DNA of 64,000 nucleotides, taken from positions 1 through 64,000 of the forward strand of contig JAPCJR010000003.1 of NCBI GenBank assembly GCA_027886865.1, written 5' to 3'. How positions within the stretch are numbered: the stretch's first letter is position 1; every line of letters starts with the position of its first letter. Below, piece by piece: positions 14,998 to 23,449 of the stretch. Under the pieces are notes generated by a model, which ran no database searches, was not told where the DNA came from, and saw nothing but the letters and a program-made list of their open reading frames with translations. The position numbers and the translations under genes were made by a program. Origin of the DNA: Nitrososphaerota archaeon (GTDB taxonomy: Archaea > Thermoproteota > Nitrososphaeria > Nitrososphaerales > UBA183).

Positions 14998-16677
14998 GTG
15001 TTCAAGATGGAATCCAAGAGCAATTCAAAACCAGCAGACGCCGCGCCGCCGGCGGTCACAACAGGAACAGTCCCCGAGGTCCCTAGGCGTTCATTCATAC
15101 TCATAATCGCCGGTCTGATGACCGGGCTTCTCCTGGGCGCTATGGACCAGACCATCGTGGCAACAGCCGGTCCTACCATAATCTCCGACCTGGGCGGTCT
15201 CAACCTCTACGCGTGGGTATTCAGCGCGTACATACTCACCCAGACGGTCGCGATGCCGATCTTCGGGAAACTCTCGGACCTTTACGGCAGGAGGAAGTTC
15301 TTCATACTCGGTCTCGTGATATTCATGCTCGGTTCCATCGCTTCAGGTGCGGCACAGAACATCGACGAGCTGATCATATTCAGGGCAGTGCAGGGGCTCG
15401 GCGGCGGCGCCTTCTTCCCGATAGCTCTGAGCATCGCCGGGGTGACGTTCAAGCCCGAGCAGAGGGGCAGGATAACCGGGATCTTCTCGAGCGTCTTCGG
15501 CATCGCCTCGGTGCTCGGCCCGTCCGTGGGCACGTACCTCGTGGACATCGTCAACTGGCGGTGGATCTTCTACATCAACCTCCCGCTCGGCGTGGCCTCG
15601 ATCATACTCCTGCTCGTAGGCCTCAACGAGTCAAAGAGCATGACCAAGCCCAAGCTCGACTGGCTCGGGATCCCCCTCCTCGCGGCCTGGATAGGCCTCC
15701 TCAACCTCGGATTCCTCAACGGCGGGACCACCTACCCGTGGTACTCCTGGGAGGAATACTCATTCTTCATCGGCGCGGCTGGCTTCTTCGCGCTCTTCAT
15801 CTTCATCGAGATGCGCGCACCGGAGCCGGTCCTTCCGCTCGGGCTGTTCAAGACCAGGAACATCTCCTCGGCCTCCGCGGTCTCGTTCCTGAGGGGGCTG
15901 ATGCTCCTTTCGGTGGTCTCGTACATCCCTCTTTTCGTCCAGGCGGGGCTCGGGCACTCGATCAACTACTCCAGCTACGTGCTCGACGCATTCCTGCTCC
16001 CGATGATCATCGCGAGCGTGCTGGGCGGGATCTTGGTCACCCGGACGAGCTATCGCAATATCACGGTGACGGGCCTCCTCATCGCGACGGCTGGCGTGTA
16101 CCTCCTGACCCTCTTCACAGCGACCGTCGGTTGGTATCAGCTGGTTGAGGCAGTGGCCGTCGCAGGCTTCGGCGTCGGGATGACGTTCTCTTCGACCTTC
16201 CTGGCGATACAGAACTCTGCGTCCAGGGCCCAGATCGGCATCGCCTCCTCGCTCCCGCAGTTCATGGGCAACCTCGGTGGCACCATCGGGCTAGCAATAA
16301 TGGGGACGATCCAGGCCAACACGTTCGCCTCCAAGCTGACGACCGTCCTCGCGACGGTCCCCGCTCAGTACCAGGCTACCGCAACCCAGTACCTTGGTAA
16401 CGCTAACCTCGTGGGACAGTTCCTCGCGTCCCCGGCTGCGCTGCAGCAGTTCCTGGCAGAATACCCTGCCTTCACAAGCCTGATCCCTCAACTGAGGCTG
16501 GCCTTCGTCCAGTCGATAACTCCCCTATTCACAATTGGTCTGGCCATCGCCGTCGCCTCGGTCGGCGCGGCCTTCCTGTTCAAGGGGTCGATGAAGCAGC
16601 AGTTGCTCGCCCGGAGGACCGCCATGGACGCGGCGAAGAAGGAAGCGGAAGACTTACCCGCCGCAGCCCCGATTTAG
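14998..16677 (+). CDS. MFS multidrug exporter, DHA2 (EmrB/QacA) type
   Basis: 559 residues with about 14 hydrophobic segments. MFS motif A-like GKLSDLYGRRKFF lies after TM2, and the DHA2-type LDATIVATA-like motif appears as MDQTIVATAGPTI in TM1. Motif C-like GPSVGTYLVD follows in TM5. It should expel amphiphilic compounds in exchange for protons. GTG 14998 gives the longest form; ATG 15007 (MESKSN) is equally plausible. A second exporter of the same family follows after 78 bases. The palindrome at 14926-14961 is the likely control site. Confidence 0.88.
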   Translation: MFKMESKSNSKPADAAPPAVTTGTVPEVPRRSFILIIAGLMTGLLLGAMDQTIVATAGPTIISDLGGLNLYAWVFSAYILTQTVAMPIFGKLSDLYGRRKFFILGLVIFMLGSIASGAAQNIDELIIFRAVQGLGGGAFFPIALSIAGVTFKPEQRGRITGIFSSVFGIASVLGPSVGTYLVDIVNWRWIFYINLPLGVASIILLLVGLNESKSMTKPKLDWLGIPLLAAWIGLLNLGFLNGGTTYPWYSWEEYSFFIGAAGFFALFIFIEMRAPEPVLPLGLFKTRNISSASAVSFLRGLMLLSVVSYIPLFVQAGLGHSINYSSYVLDAFLLPMIIASVLGGILVTRTSYRNITVTGLLIATAGVYLLTLFTATVGWYQLVEAVAVAGFGVGMTFSSTFLAIQNSASRAQIGIASSLPQFMGNLGGTIGLAIMGTIQANTFASKLTTVLATVPAQYQATATQYLGNANLVGQFLASPAALQQFLAEYPAFTSLIPQLRLAFVQSITPLFTIGLAIAVASVGAAFLFKGSMKQQLLARRTAMDAAKKEAEDLPAAAPI

Positions 16678-16755
16678 GGACGAGCACTACGCGATGGGCT
16701 TCGGTGGACTCGCTACGGGGAAAAGGAGATATCCCCAGTCTCGTCGGCAACGAGG

Positions 16756-18186
16756 ATGCAGTACAAGTGGGTTGCACTCTCCAACACCACTCTCGGCATA
16801 CTGATGGCCTCTCTGGACGCCAACATCGTCCTGATAGCGCTGCCGACGATCCTGAAGAACCTCGCCCACACGTCGCTGTTCGACCTGATCTGGATACTTC
16901 TCGGATACCAACTGGTCACCGCCTCTGTCCTGGTCAATTTCGGGAGGCTCGCGGACATGTTCGGGCGCGTCAGGCTGTACACCTTCGGGTTCGCCGTCTT
17001 CACCGCGGGTTCGGCACTCTGCAGCCTCTCGCAGACTGGGGTCGAACTCGTCTTCTTCAGGATGGTCCAGGCAATAGGCGCAGCATTCCTCTTCTCGAAC
17101 AGCGCGGCCATCATCACCGACGCCTTTCCAGCGAACGAGAGGGGAAAGGCGCTGGGCATAAACCAAATCTCAATCGTCATCGGCTCGGTGCTCGGCCTCG
17201 TACTCGGAGGGGTGCTCTCCTCCACCATCGGCTGGCAGTCGATCTTCTGGGTCAACATCCCGATAGGAGTCTTCGCGACCTTCTGGTCTCACTATAAGCT
17301 GCGCGAAGTGTCGACACTCAGGACAGGCCAGAAGCTCGACATCATCGGGAACGTGACCTTCGCGACTGGCCTCTCCTCCGTCCTCGTCGGCATCACCCTG
17401 AACGTCATTGGCGGCCTGCCGCCAGTGCAGACCTACGCGATAATCGGCTTCGGCCTCGTCATGCTGACCGTATTTTTCGTCACTGAGACCCGTGTGGAAT
17501 CGCCGATGCTCGACCTGACCCTCTTCAAGATCAGGCAGTTCGCCTCGGGGAACGCAGCGATCTTGCTGAACTCACTGGCCAGGGGCGCCGTGACACTCGT
17601 GCTGGTATTCTACCTGCAGGGTCCTTCGATGAAGCTCGACGCGCTCACGGCGGGCCTCTTCCTGATACCCAACTCCGCCTCCATTGCCTTCTTCGGGCCG
17701 ATAAGCGGCTGGCTCTCCGACCGGTACGGCGCCCGCTATCTGGCGACCCTCGGCCTGCTCGTCTCATGCTTCGGGTTCCTGCTCCTCGCCAATATCGGCA
17801 AGACGGTCACCTTCCCCGAGCTCGCCGTCCCGCTGGTCTTCGTAGGTAGCGGTATGGGCATCTTCGCGGCCCCCAATAGGGCCTCGATTATGAATTCTGT
17901 CCCTCCAGAGGAGAGGGGGATCGCCTCCGGTGTGAGCACGACGCTAGTAAATCTGGGCTCTACCCTGAGCCTGGCCGTTGCCATCCTAATCATGGCCACC
18001 GTCACGCCGGTCGCCTCCCTACTGCAGATATTCGTAGGGAGCACAGCATCGAGCAGCGGTGGGTCGATTGACAGCTTCATAACGTCGGTACACCTTGTCT
18101 ACTACGTCTCCACGGTCTTCCTGCTGCTAGCTGTCTTCCCATCTGCGTTGAGGGGGAAGCGTCCTGCCCGCCCTACCGGTCCCTAG
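16756..18186 (+). CDS. MFS transporter, DHA2 type
   Basis: 476 residues. TM1 carries MASLDANIVLIALPTI, the typical LDxTIVxxALP motif of 14-TM drug exporters. GRLADMFGRVRLY is motif A. QIVIGSVLGLVLGGVL-like sequence in TM5 is motif C. The protein is shorter than the preceding exporter, mainly in N- and C-terminal tails. ATG 16756. The two genes are probably co-transcribed; the substrate of neither can be predicted. Confidence 0.87.
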   Translation: MQYKWVALSNTTLGILMASLDANIVLIALPTILKNLAHTSLFDLIWILLGYQLVTASVLVNFGRLADMFGRVRLYTFGFAVFTAGSALCSLSQTGVELVFFRMVQAIGAAFLFSNSAAIITDAFPANERGKALGINQISIVIGSVLGLVLGGVLSSTIGWQSIFWVNIPIGVFATFWSHYKLREVSTLRTGQKLDIIGNVTFATGLSSVLVGITLNVIGGLPPVQTYAIIGFGLVMLTVFFVTETRVESPMLDLTLFKIRQFASGNAAILLNSLARGAVTLVLVFYLQGPSMKLDALTAGLFLIPNSASIAFFGPISGWLSDRYGARYLATLGLLVSCFGFLLLANIGKTVTFPELAVPLVFVGSGMGIFAAPNRASIMNSVPPEERGIASGVSTTLVNLGSTLSLAVAILIMATVTPVASLLQIFVGSTASSSGGSIDSFITSVHLVYYVSTVFLLLAVFPSALRGKRPARPTGP

Positions 18187-18241
18187 CTTGTGCCCCTGGG
18201 CGGTGCTACTCTTAAGTAACCGGGCGGCCCCAATCGTTGGT

Positions 18242-18493
18242 ATGGCTTCAAACCCAGAGCCGGAACCGCAAAGGAGCCTGAAGCGGATAACCTGGCAGTA
18301 TGAGAATTGCCTGTCCTGCGTCTGGTTCAAACCGAACGACCCACTCAACGCCGACCTCTTCGAGAGGGGCCTCTGCCTCCACTCCAAGCTGAAGGAGTTC
18401 AACCTCCTCGTCTCGGGCCGAGACTGGTGCAGCCTGTTCACGGAGGTTAGACAGCGCCAGATCGACAAGTTACAGGAAGGCACCGCAGACTAA
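18242..18493 (+). CDS. Small four-cysteine protein of unknown function
   Basis: 83 residues from ATG 18242, which follows a CTCTTAAGTAA stretch (18209-18219) by about 25 bases. The frame is open upstream to 18188, but that part is not needed. Four cysteines (CLSC, then GLCLHSK, then DWCSLF) are arranged C-x2-C-x~20-C-x~18-C, able to hold a zinc or Fe-S centre. The tail is charged. I do not recognise the family. Confidence 0.6.
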   Translation: MASNPEPEPQRSLKRITWQYENCLSCVWFKPNDPLNADLFERGLCLHSKLKEFNLLVSGRDWCSLFTEVRQRQIDKLQEGTAD

Positions 18494-18505
18494 CGCGACC
18501 CGAGC

Positions 18506-18964
18506 TCAGCCGCTGATGGCGGCTCTGATCTTCTCCGCCGTCTCCGACATCTCGTCCTCGGTGAATTTCTGCCTGTCCATGACCTTCCCCTTCTGATGCA
18601 GCATTATGGGTATCACGTGCACGTGCACGTGCGCCACGACCTGATTCGCCGCCTCGCCGTTGTTCTGGACAAACCTGAACCCGTCCGCGCCGGTCGCCTC
18701 GACCACCGCCTTTGAGATATTGGAGGCGGTCATGAACAGCTGACCTATCTCCGTCTCTTTCATGTCCCAGATGGTCTCGCCGTGGACCTTAGGGCTGACG
18801 AGCGTGTGACCTCTGGAGAAGGGATTGATGTCGAGGAATGCGATGTATTTCTCGTCCTCGTAGACCTTCTGTGCAGGTAGCTCGCCCCTTACGATCTTGC
18901 AGAAGATGCATCTCTCTGGAGGGACGCTAGCCGAGTTGAAGATTCGCTTGGACGTGCCTTTCAT
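18506..18964 (-). CDS. HIT-family nucleotide hydrolase
   Basis: 152 residues. The histidine triad HVHVHVIP lies near residue 115, and CIFCKIVRGELPA near residue 20 is typical of the Hint/PKCI branch. HIT proteins hydrolyse nucleoside phosphoramidates or dinucleoside polyphosphates through a nucleotidylated histidine. An AAGCTTTTAGAA box lies about 30 bases upstream of the ATG. The gene converges with the small cysteine protein. Confidence 0.92.
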   Translation of the reverse strand: MKGTSKRIFNSASVPPERCIFCKIVRGELPAQKVYEDEKYIAFLDINPFSRGHTLVSPKVHGETIWDMKETEIGQLFMTASNISKAVVEATGADGFRFVQNNGEAANQVVAHVHVHVIPIMLHQKGKVMDRQKFTEDEMSETAEKIRAAISG

Positions 18965-19097
18965 TGCCGTTGTCGCGAGCCCGGGCGAGTTCTAAAAGCT
19001 TCCCTCGTCACCGGCCACGGGACTCCCTCCCTCCGGCGCGTCGCGAGAGTGAAGCGGAATCGGACGGGGGAAGACGTTTTCGCCCAAGCCGCACGGG

Positions 19098-19571
19098 CTA
19101 GGGTCCGGCCCATCTGGCGAAGGCGGGGTGCCCCTCCTTCACGGCCACGAAGGTGCCCCTGAACGTGGCCCTCAACTTGCCGTCCGCCTCGAGTGTGGAC
19201 TCCACCACTGCCTTGTCCCCCATTAGCTCGACCACCCTCGCCCTAAGGTGAAGCACCTTGTCCATCGGTGTCGGGCGCAGCATCTTGATCGTGAACTCGG
19301 ATGTGACCGTTGGAGGAGGCGAATCCAGCCCGTCCCGCTCCATCATGGCGTGGACGGCCGTCCAGTTGCTGTGACAGTCGAGGATGGCGCCCGTGATACC
19401 CCCGTTGAGGATGTTGTCAAAGGCATGATGCTGTCGCTCCGGCGTCCAGTCGCACACCACCTCGTCGCCCTCCACTCTGCTCTTGATGCGCAGGCCCATC
19501 TCGTTTGCCGGTCCGCATCCGAAGCAGACGCTGGAGGGGGCGTACCTGTCTTGAAGGCTGTCCTGGGACAA
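19098..19571 (-). CDS. Hotdog-fold thioesterase (PaaI/YbgC superfamily)
   Basis: 157 residues. CFGCGPANEMGLRIKS near the N-terminus and HHAFDNILNGGITGAILD (residues 48-65) are the hallmarks of the 4HBT/PaaI hotdog branch, which cleaves acyl-CoA thioesters. The start is TTG, placed 25 bases after a TTTATA box on the minus strand, so the mRNA should be leaderless. The acyl group is unknown. Confidence 0.85.
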   Translation of the reverse strand: MSQDSLQDRYAPSSVCFGCGPANEMGLRIKSRVEGDEVVCDWTPERQHHAFDNILNGGITGAILDCHSNWTAVHAMMERDGLDSPPPTVTSEFTIKMLRPTPMDKVLHLRARVVELMGDKAVVESTLEADGKLRATFRGTFVAVKEGHPAFARWAGP

Positions 19572-19600
19572 CCTTGCGCGATGGCTGCCCGTCGTATAAA

Positions 19601-20068
19601 TCAGTTGGCCGCGCTCGGGCCCTTCAACTGTACGGTCGACACCCAGAGGTAGGTCTGCTGCAGACTGTCGGTCAGCTGGACCGAATAGGTGCAGGTCTGT
19701 CCGACGGTCTGGTCCGTCGGTCCGAACGAGATGTAGTTCGAACGATGGCTCGCGCTATAGTTGAAGGCGATGTCTGTGTAGGTGTACGTCCCTCCCGTGT
19801 CGTTCGCGTTGGAGTCCAGGCAAAGTCTACCCGCGGTGACCGAAGCAGGGGTCGTCGACTCGGCGAGCGAGTAGAAGACCGACATCGTGTTCTCGTTCGT
19901 TGACTCGATGTTGGTGGCGGCCTTGGTCAGCTGGATGTTACCGGACGGAGAACCCCAGTAGACGGCGGTGATGGTCGGGGTGGAAACCACGCTGACGCCG
20001 GAAGCGAAGTTAGAGAGGACCAGCAAGACGATGACGAGCGCGCCGAACTGCACCGCGAGGACTCCCAT
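19601..20068 (-). CDS. Membrane-anchored extracellular protein, pilin-like N-terminus
   Basis: 155 residues from ATG 20068, preceded by GAGGGGAG. A single hydrophobic helix (MGVLAVQFGALVIVLLVLSN) is followed by a Thr/Ser/Asn-rich, probably beta-stranded ectodomain with two cysteines. The layout resembles archaeal type IV pilin or archaellum minor subunits, but no prepilin peptidase site is evident. It could equally be a simple signal-anchor protein. I do not recognise the family. Confidence 0.65.
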   Translation of the reverse strand: MGVLAVQFGALVIVLLVLSNFASGVSVVSTPTITAVYWGSPSGNIQLTKAATNIESTNENTMSVFYSLAESTTPASVTAGRLCLDSNANDTGGTYTYTDIAFNYSASHRSNYISFGPTDQTVGQTCTYSVQLTDSLQQTYLWVSTVQLKGPSAAN

Positions 20069-20139
20069 TTCTCCCCTCTCCAAAATCTGGCCTCCTTTTT
20101 CGCCCGCGAAGGTTCCCTCATAAGCGTAGCGCTTGGGAG

Positions 20140-21225
20140 CTAGCGGACCAACCTGTCGAGCTCGACGAGGAGCCTCGCGTTGATGTCTGGCGTCCCGACC
20201 GTGGTCCTGAGGCAGTTCTCCACACCCCGCACCTGGCTGAGGTTGCGGAGCACCAGTCCCTTCTTCATCAGCCCCGCGTGCACCTTCCCAGCGTCGCCCT
20301 TGTTCACCTTGAAGAGGATGAAATTCGCCGCGCTGGGATACGCCGTCAATCCCGAGATCCCGCCGAGCCCCTCCAGCAGGCGACCCCTCTCTCTCACGGT
20401 AGAGGCGACGTGCTTCTTCATCTCGTCCAGATGGGTGAGCGCGGTCTGGCCCAGCATCAGCGAGATCACCGAAAGGCTGTTGGGGGGCCGCACCATGTTT
20501 AGCTTGTCCACGGTCTCCCTCTTCGCGACGAGATAACCGAGCCTCGCGCCTGCGAGCGAGAACGCCTTCGAGAGCGTCCTGCACACGACCACGTTGTCCA
20601 GCCTGTCGGTGATGTCGATTGCGCTCCCGTCGCAGTACTCGAAGTAGGCCTCGTCGATCGCCACCACGACGCCGCTTCTCTTGGCGAGCTCCTTCACCTC
20701 CTTCTCGGGGCTGAAGTTGCCGGTAGGGTTGTTCGGATTGCAGAGAAATATCACCTTCGTCCGCTTGCCGACGGCCTCGAGCATGCCCTCTACGTCGAGG
20801 GTGAAGTCCGGGTTCCTGTCTATCGCCCTGACCTTTGCCCCCATGATCTGCGAGGCTATCCTGTACATCGGGTACGTAGGCGTGGGGACCAGGACCTCGT
20901 CTCCAGGGTCGAGCAGCACCTTCGTGATGATGTCGAGCCCTTCGTCCGCGCCGTTCGTGACGACGAACCGCTCCAGGTCCTTCCCCGTGTAGGCCGAGAG
21001 GGCCTGTCGCATGGCGTGATAGGACGTGTCCGGATACTGGTTCACCTCGGCGTTCTTGAGCTTGCGCGCCAAGGCGGACAGAGCGAGCTCTGGCTTGAAC
21101 GGCGAAGTGTTGGTGTCCAGCCTGACGATGTCCTCGACCCTCAGCCCCGTCTTCTCGGCTATCTCGTAGCTCGGGGTCTCCCATCCGTAGGCCTCGAATC
21201 CTTCGAGGGCTCGTCTGATCTTCAT
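20140..21225 (-). CDS. hisC: Histidinol-phosphate aminotransferase-like PLP enzyme
   Basis: 361 residues. The fold-type I aminotransferase pattern of HisC is present: LDTNTSPF near residue 37, TNGADEGLD near 90, CNPNNPTGN near 162, VAIDEAYFEY near 188, and the PLP lysine in RTLSKAFSLAGARLGY near 217. HisC transfers the amino group from glutamate to imidazole-acetol phosphate in histidine synthesis. No other his gene is nearby, so a different substrate, such as an aromatic keto acid, is possible. A CGCTTAAATC box lies 27-35 bases upstream of ATG 21225. Confidence 0.85.
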   Translation of the reverse strand: MKIRRALEGFEAYGWETPSYEIAEKTGLRVEDIVRLDTNTSPFKPELALSALARKLKNAEVNQYPDTSYHAMRQALSAYTGKDLERFVVTNGADEGLDIITKVLLDPGDEVLVPTPTYPMYRIASQIMGAKVRAIDRNPDFTLDVEGMLEAVGKRTKVIFLCNPNNPTGNFSPEKEVKELAKRSGVVVAIDEAYFEYCDGSAIDITDRLDNVVVCRTLSKAFSLAGARLGYLVAKRETVDKLNMVRPPNSLSVISLMLGQTALTHLDEMKKHVASTVRERGRLLEGLGGISGLTAYPSAANFILFKVNKGDAGKVHAGLMKKGLVLRNLSQVRGVENCLRTTVGTPDINARLLVELDRLVR

Positions 21226-21308
21226 GTCTTGGCGCCCGTGCCGTCCGTTGGTGATTTAAGCGCGCGGACCGTATGCGGGATTGGTCGCCGACCGCCGCAG
21301 CCGGCTGT

Positions 21309-21821
21309 TCAGATTCTCGATTTCAGGTACCTGTTCCAGACGCGGGCTGCCACGAAGCCGCCGACCGCTCCGCTCACGATGCCGAAGACCAGCGTCGTCA
21401 CGTCGAGGGCGAGCTGGTTCGGGACGAGGTTCGTCAGGACGGCGCTGACGTAATACGCTATGAACCCCACGAGTCCTGTGCTGATGGTCATGGCCGCTAC
21501 CAGTCTCGTCGTCTTGGCCTCCTGGCCGCTCTTGGCGCCGAAGGCCAGCGCCGTCGCGTCGACCATCACGCCGAAGAAGATGGCGAAGACCAGGTCGAGC
21601 GGGAAGAACGAGAGTTTCACGGTCGTTATGAGGAGGCCGGCCACGAGCCCCGTGTAGGTCGCTCCGCCCCTGCCCACGACTAGGAAGCTTAGCGCCAGGA
21701 AGAACGCCTCGCCGACTATCAGAAAGTCCGAGGTCGGCGCGGGAAGAAATCCCATCGTCACCAATATCAGGACGCCGAAGAGGCTCGCGAGAGCCACCCT
21801 CCTGCTCCGATTCGAGGCCAT
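21309..21821 (-). CDS. Integral membrane protein, possibly an ECF transporter S component
   Basis: 170 residues with five to six hydrophobic segments and a basic start MASNRSRR. The compact size, Gly/Ala-rich helices and the motif FFGVMVDATALAFG resemble substrate-binding S components of ECF vitamin or metal transporters. No ECF ATPase or T component is present in the window. It is transcribed divergently from the TetR gene, with a palindrome between them. Confidence 0.55.
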   Translation of the reverse strand: MASNRSRRVALASLFGVLILVTMGFLPAPTSDFLIVGEAFFLALSFLVVGRGGATYTGLVAGLLITTVKLSFFPLDLVFAIFFGVMVDATALAFGAKSGQEAKTTRLVAAMTISTGLVGFIAYYVSAVLTNLVPNQLALDVTTLVFGIVSGAVGGFVAARVWNRYLKSRI

Positions 21822-21860
21822 GCCTAGCCGTTGGCACGTCCGAAAACGGTAGATAAGCTT

Positions 21861-21872
21861 TAACGAGCGTTA
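21861..21872. promoter_or_regulatory. Palindrome between the membrane-protein gene and the TetR gene
   Basis: TAACGAGCGTTA has perfect 5-base arms (TAACG/CGTTA) within a longer imperfect dyad, TTTAACG...CGTTAGATAAA. It lies between two divergent starts (21821 on minus, 21920 on plus). It is a good candidate operator for the TetR protein (inference). Confidence 0.5.
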
Positions 21873-21919
21873 GATAAAACATCGATGGGTAAGGTAATTA
21901 ATCGCTCCCCGCGCTTAGA

Positions 21920-22504
21920 GTGGCGTTGAAGACGAAGCCCGGTTCCGCGGTCATATTGGAAGCTGCCGGCAAGCTGTTCGCGGAGAAGGGTTACTCCAAC
22001 GTCTCCATCCGGGACGTCTGCAGGGAAGCGAACACGACTCCGCCCATGATCTATTACTACTTCAAGGACAAGCGCCGCCTCTTCGAAGCGGCCGTCAAGC
22101 ACCGTGTCACGATGCAGGAGTTCATCGGGCTCCTACGTGAGAGGACCTCGGATGCCGATGCCCGGAAGAACGTGGAGCGCTTCGTCGACTTCTACCTGAC
22201 CTCCTTCCCGACTGAGGCCTTCCAGCCGGGCCTCTACATGGTGGAGACCGGCGAGCTCGACAGATCGAGCGTCGACATGATCAGCGAACAGCAGGACGAG
22301 GTCCGCGTCGTCGCCGCGTCGTTCATCAAGCGCGCGATCGCTCGCGGTGCCTTCAGAAGGACGGACCCGGTGGGGGCGGCGGACTGCCTCATCGGGATGC
22401 TGAACCACGTGGTCTTCCAGCAGTTCCACTTCTCCAAGTCGGGAGACGTGGAGAAATCAAAGGGTCTCATCACCGAGTTCTTCATGCGCGCTATGGCCAT
22501 CTGA
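21920..22504 (+). CDS. TetR-family transcriptional regulator
   Basis: 194 residues, GTG start. The N-terminal helix-turn-helix is typical: AVILEAAGKLFAEKGYSNVSIRDV, then TTPPMIYYYFKDKRRLFEAAV (residues 10-60). The C-terminal ligand domain is all-helical and unrecognised. Likely targets are its own promoter region and the divergent membrane-protein gene, with the palindrome at 21861-21872 between them. The drug exporters at 15-18 kb are too distant to assign. Its 3' end overlaps the convergent esterase gene by 14 bases. Confidence 0.9.
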   Translation: MALKTKPGSAVILEAAGKLFAEKGYSNVSIRDVCREANTTPPMIYYYFKDKRRLFEAAVKHRVTMQEFIGLLRERTSDADARKNVERFVDFYLTSFPTEAFQPGLYMVETGELDRSSVDMISEQQDEVRVVAASFIKRAIARGAFRRTDPVGAADCLIGMLNHVVFQQFHFSKSGDVEKSKGLITEFFMRAMAI

Positions 22505-23417
22505 GCTTCCTGACCTGGAGGGCGGCCCACTCGACCGCCGCGCCGCCCAGGTCGAAGTAGCCCGGGAGGCCCCAAAACCCGTGGGTCATACCTCTGAACT
22601 CCTTCGTTGATACCTTCACGCCAGCATCGCCGAGCTTCCTAGCGTATTCGTTCGCCTGCTCTGTGAACGTGTCATACTGGGCGGTCACGATCGCCGCTGG
22701 CGGGAGACCGCCGAGGTCCGCGAGCAGGGGAGAGGCGAGAAGGTGGGCGCTGTCAGAGACGCTGCCGAAGTAATTCTCCTTGTACCAGGCGCAATCGCTA
22801 GGCGTGGGTCCGTACTCCTTGCTCGAGAACTTGCTCATGTCCCTAGTGAAGTCGATGAACGGGTAGACCAACAGCTGGAGCGCGACCTTGGGGGCGCCCT
22901 TCTCCCGGGCCATGAGGCAGACAGCTGCGGCCAGGTTTCCGCCAGCGCTGTCTCCCGCCACCACCAGCCGGCCGGGGTCCCCGTCGATCTCCTCGGCGTG
23001 GTTTGACGCCCACAACGCCGCCGCATAACAGTCCTCGGGCGCTGCCGGGAACTTGTGCTCGGGGGCCAGCCGATAATCGACCGAGACGACCACCGCCTTT
23101 GCGCTATTGGCGAGCTTGGATGTCGGCTCTTCGTGGCTGTCTATCGACCCCACGACCCATCCGCCGCCGTGGAAGTAGACCACAATCGGAAAAGGCCCTC
23201 GTCCCTTCGGCGTGTAGACCCGGATTGGGACCTGTCCCCGTGGTCCCTTGATCTTCCTGTCCTGCTTCTTTTTCACTGGGTCGGGCGCCCTCTTGAACGG
23301 CTTGGAGTTGGTCACGCTCACCTTTCTCGCCTCCGCGGCGTCGAACTCCGAGGCGGGCCTAGCGCCCATGGCCTTGCGCTTCTTCATCATTGAGACCACC
23401 TGAGGATGAAACGGCAC
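22491..23417 (-). CDS. Alpha/beta-hydrolase, hormone-sensitive lipase-type esterase
   Basis: 308 residues. The oxyanion motif HGGGW lies near residue 84 and the nucleophile elbow GDSAGG near 156. The Asp in AQYDTFTEQANEY and the His in GMTHGF complete the triad. This is the HSL (family IV) carboxylesterase type, common in thermophilic archaea, active on short-chain esters. No signal peptide. The N-terminal cap is about 50 residues. Confidence 0.92.
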   Translation of the reverse strand: MPFHPQVVSMMKKRKAMGARPASEFDAAEARKVSVTNSKPFKRAPDPVKKKQDRKIKGPRGQVPIRVYTPKGRGPFPIVVYFHGGGWVVGSIDSHEEPTSKLANSAKAVVVSVDYRLAPEHKFPAAPEDCYAAALWASNHAEEIDGDPGRLVVAGDSAGGNLAAAVCLMAREKGAPKVALQLLVYPFIDFTRDMSKFSSKEYGPTPSDCAWYKENYFGSVSDSAHLLASPLLADLGGLPPAAIVTAQYDTFTEQANEYARKLGDAGVKVSTKEFRGMTHGFWGLPGYFDLGGAAVEWAALQVRKLRWP

Positions 23418-23449
23418 GGGCGGAATCGTGTGGCCAGGGGATTAAGAAC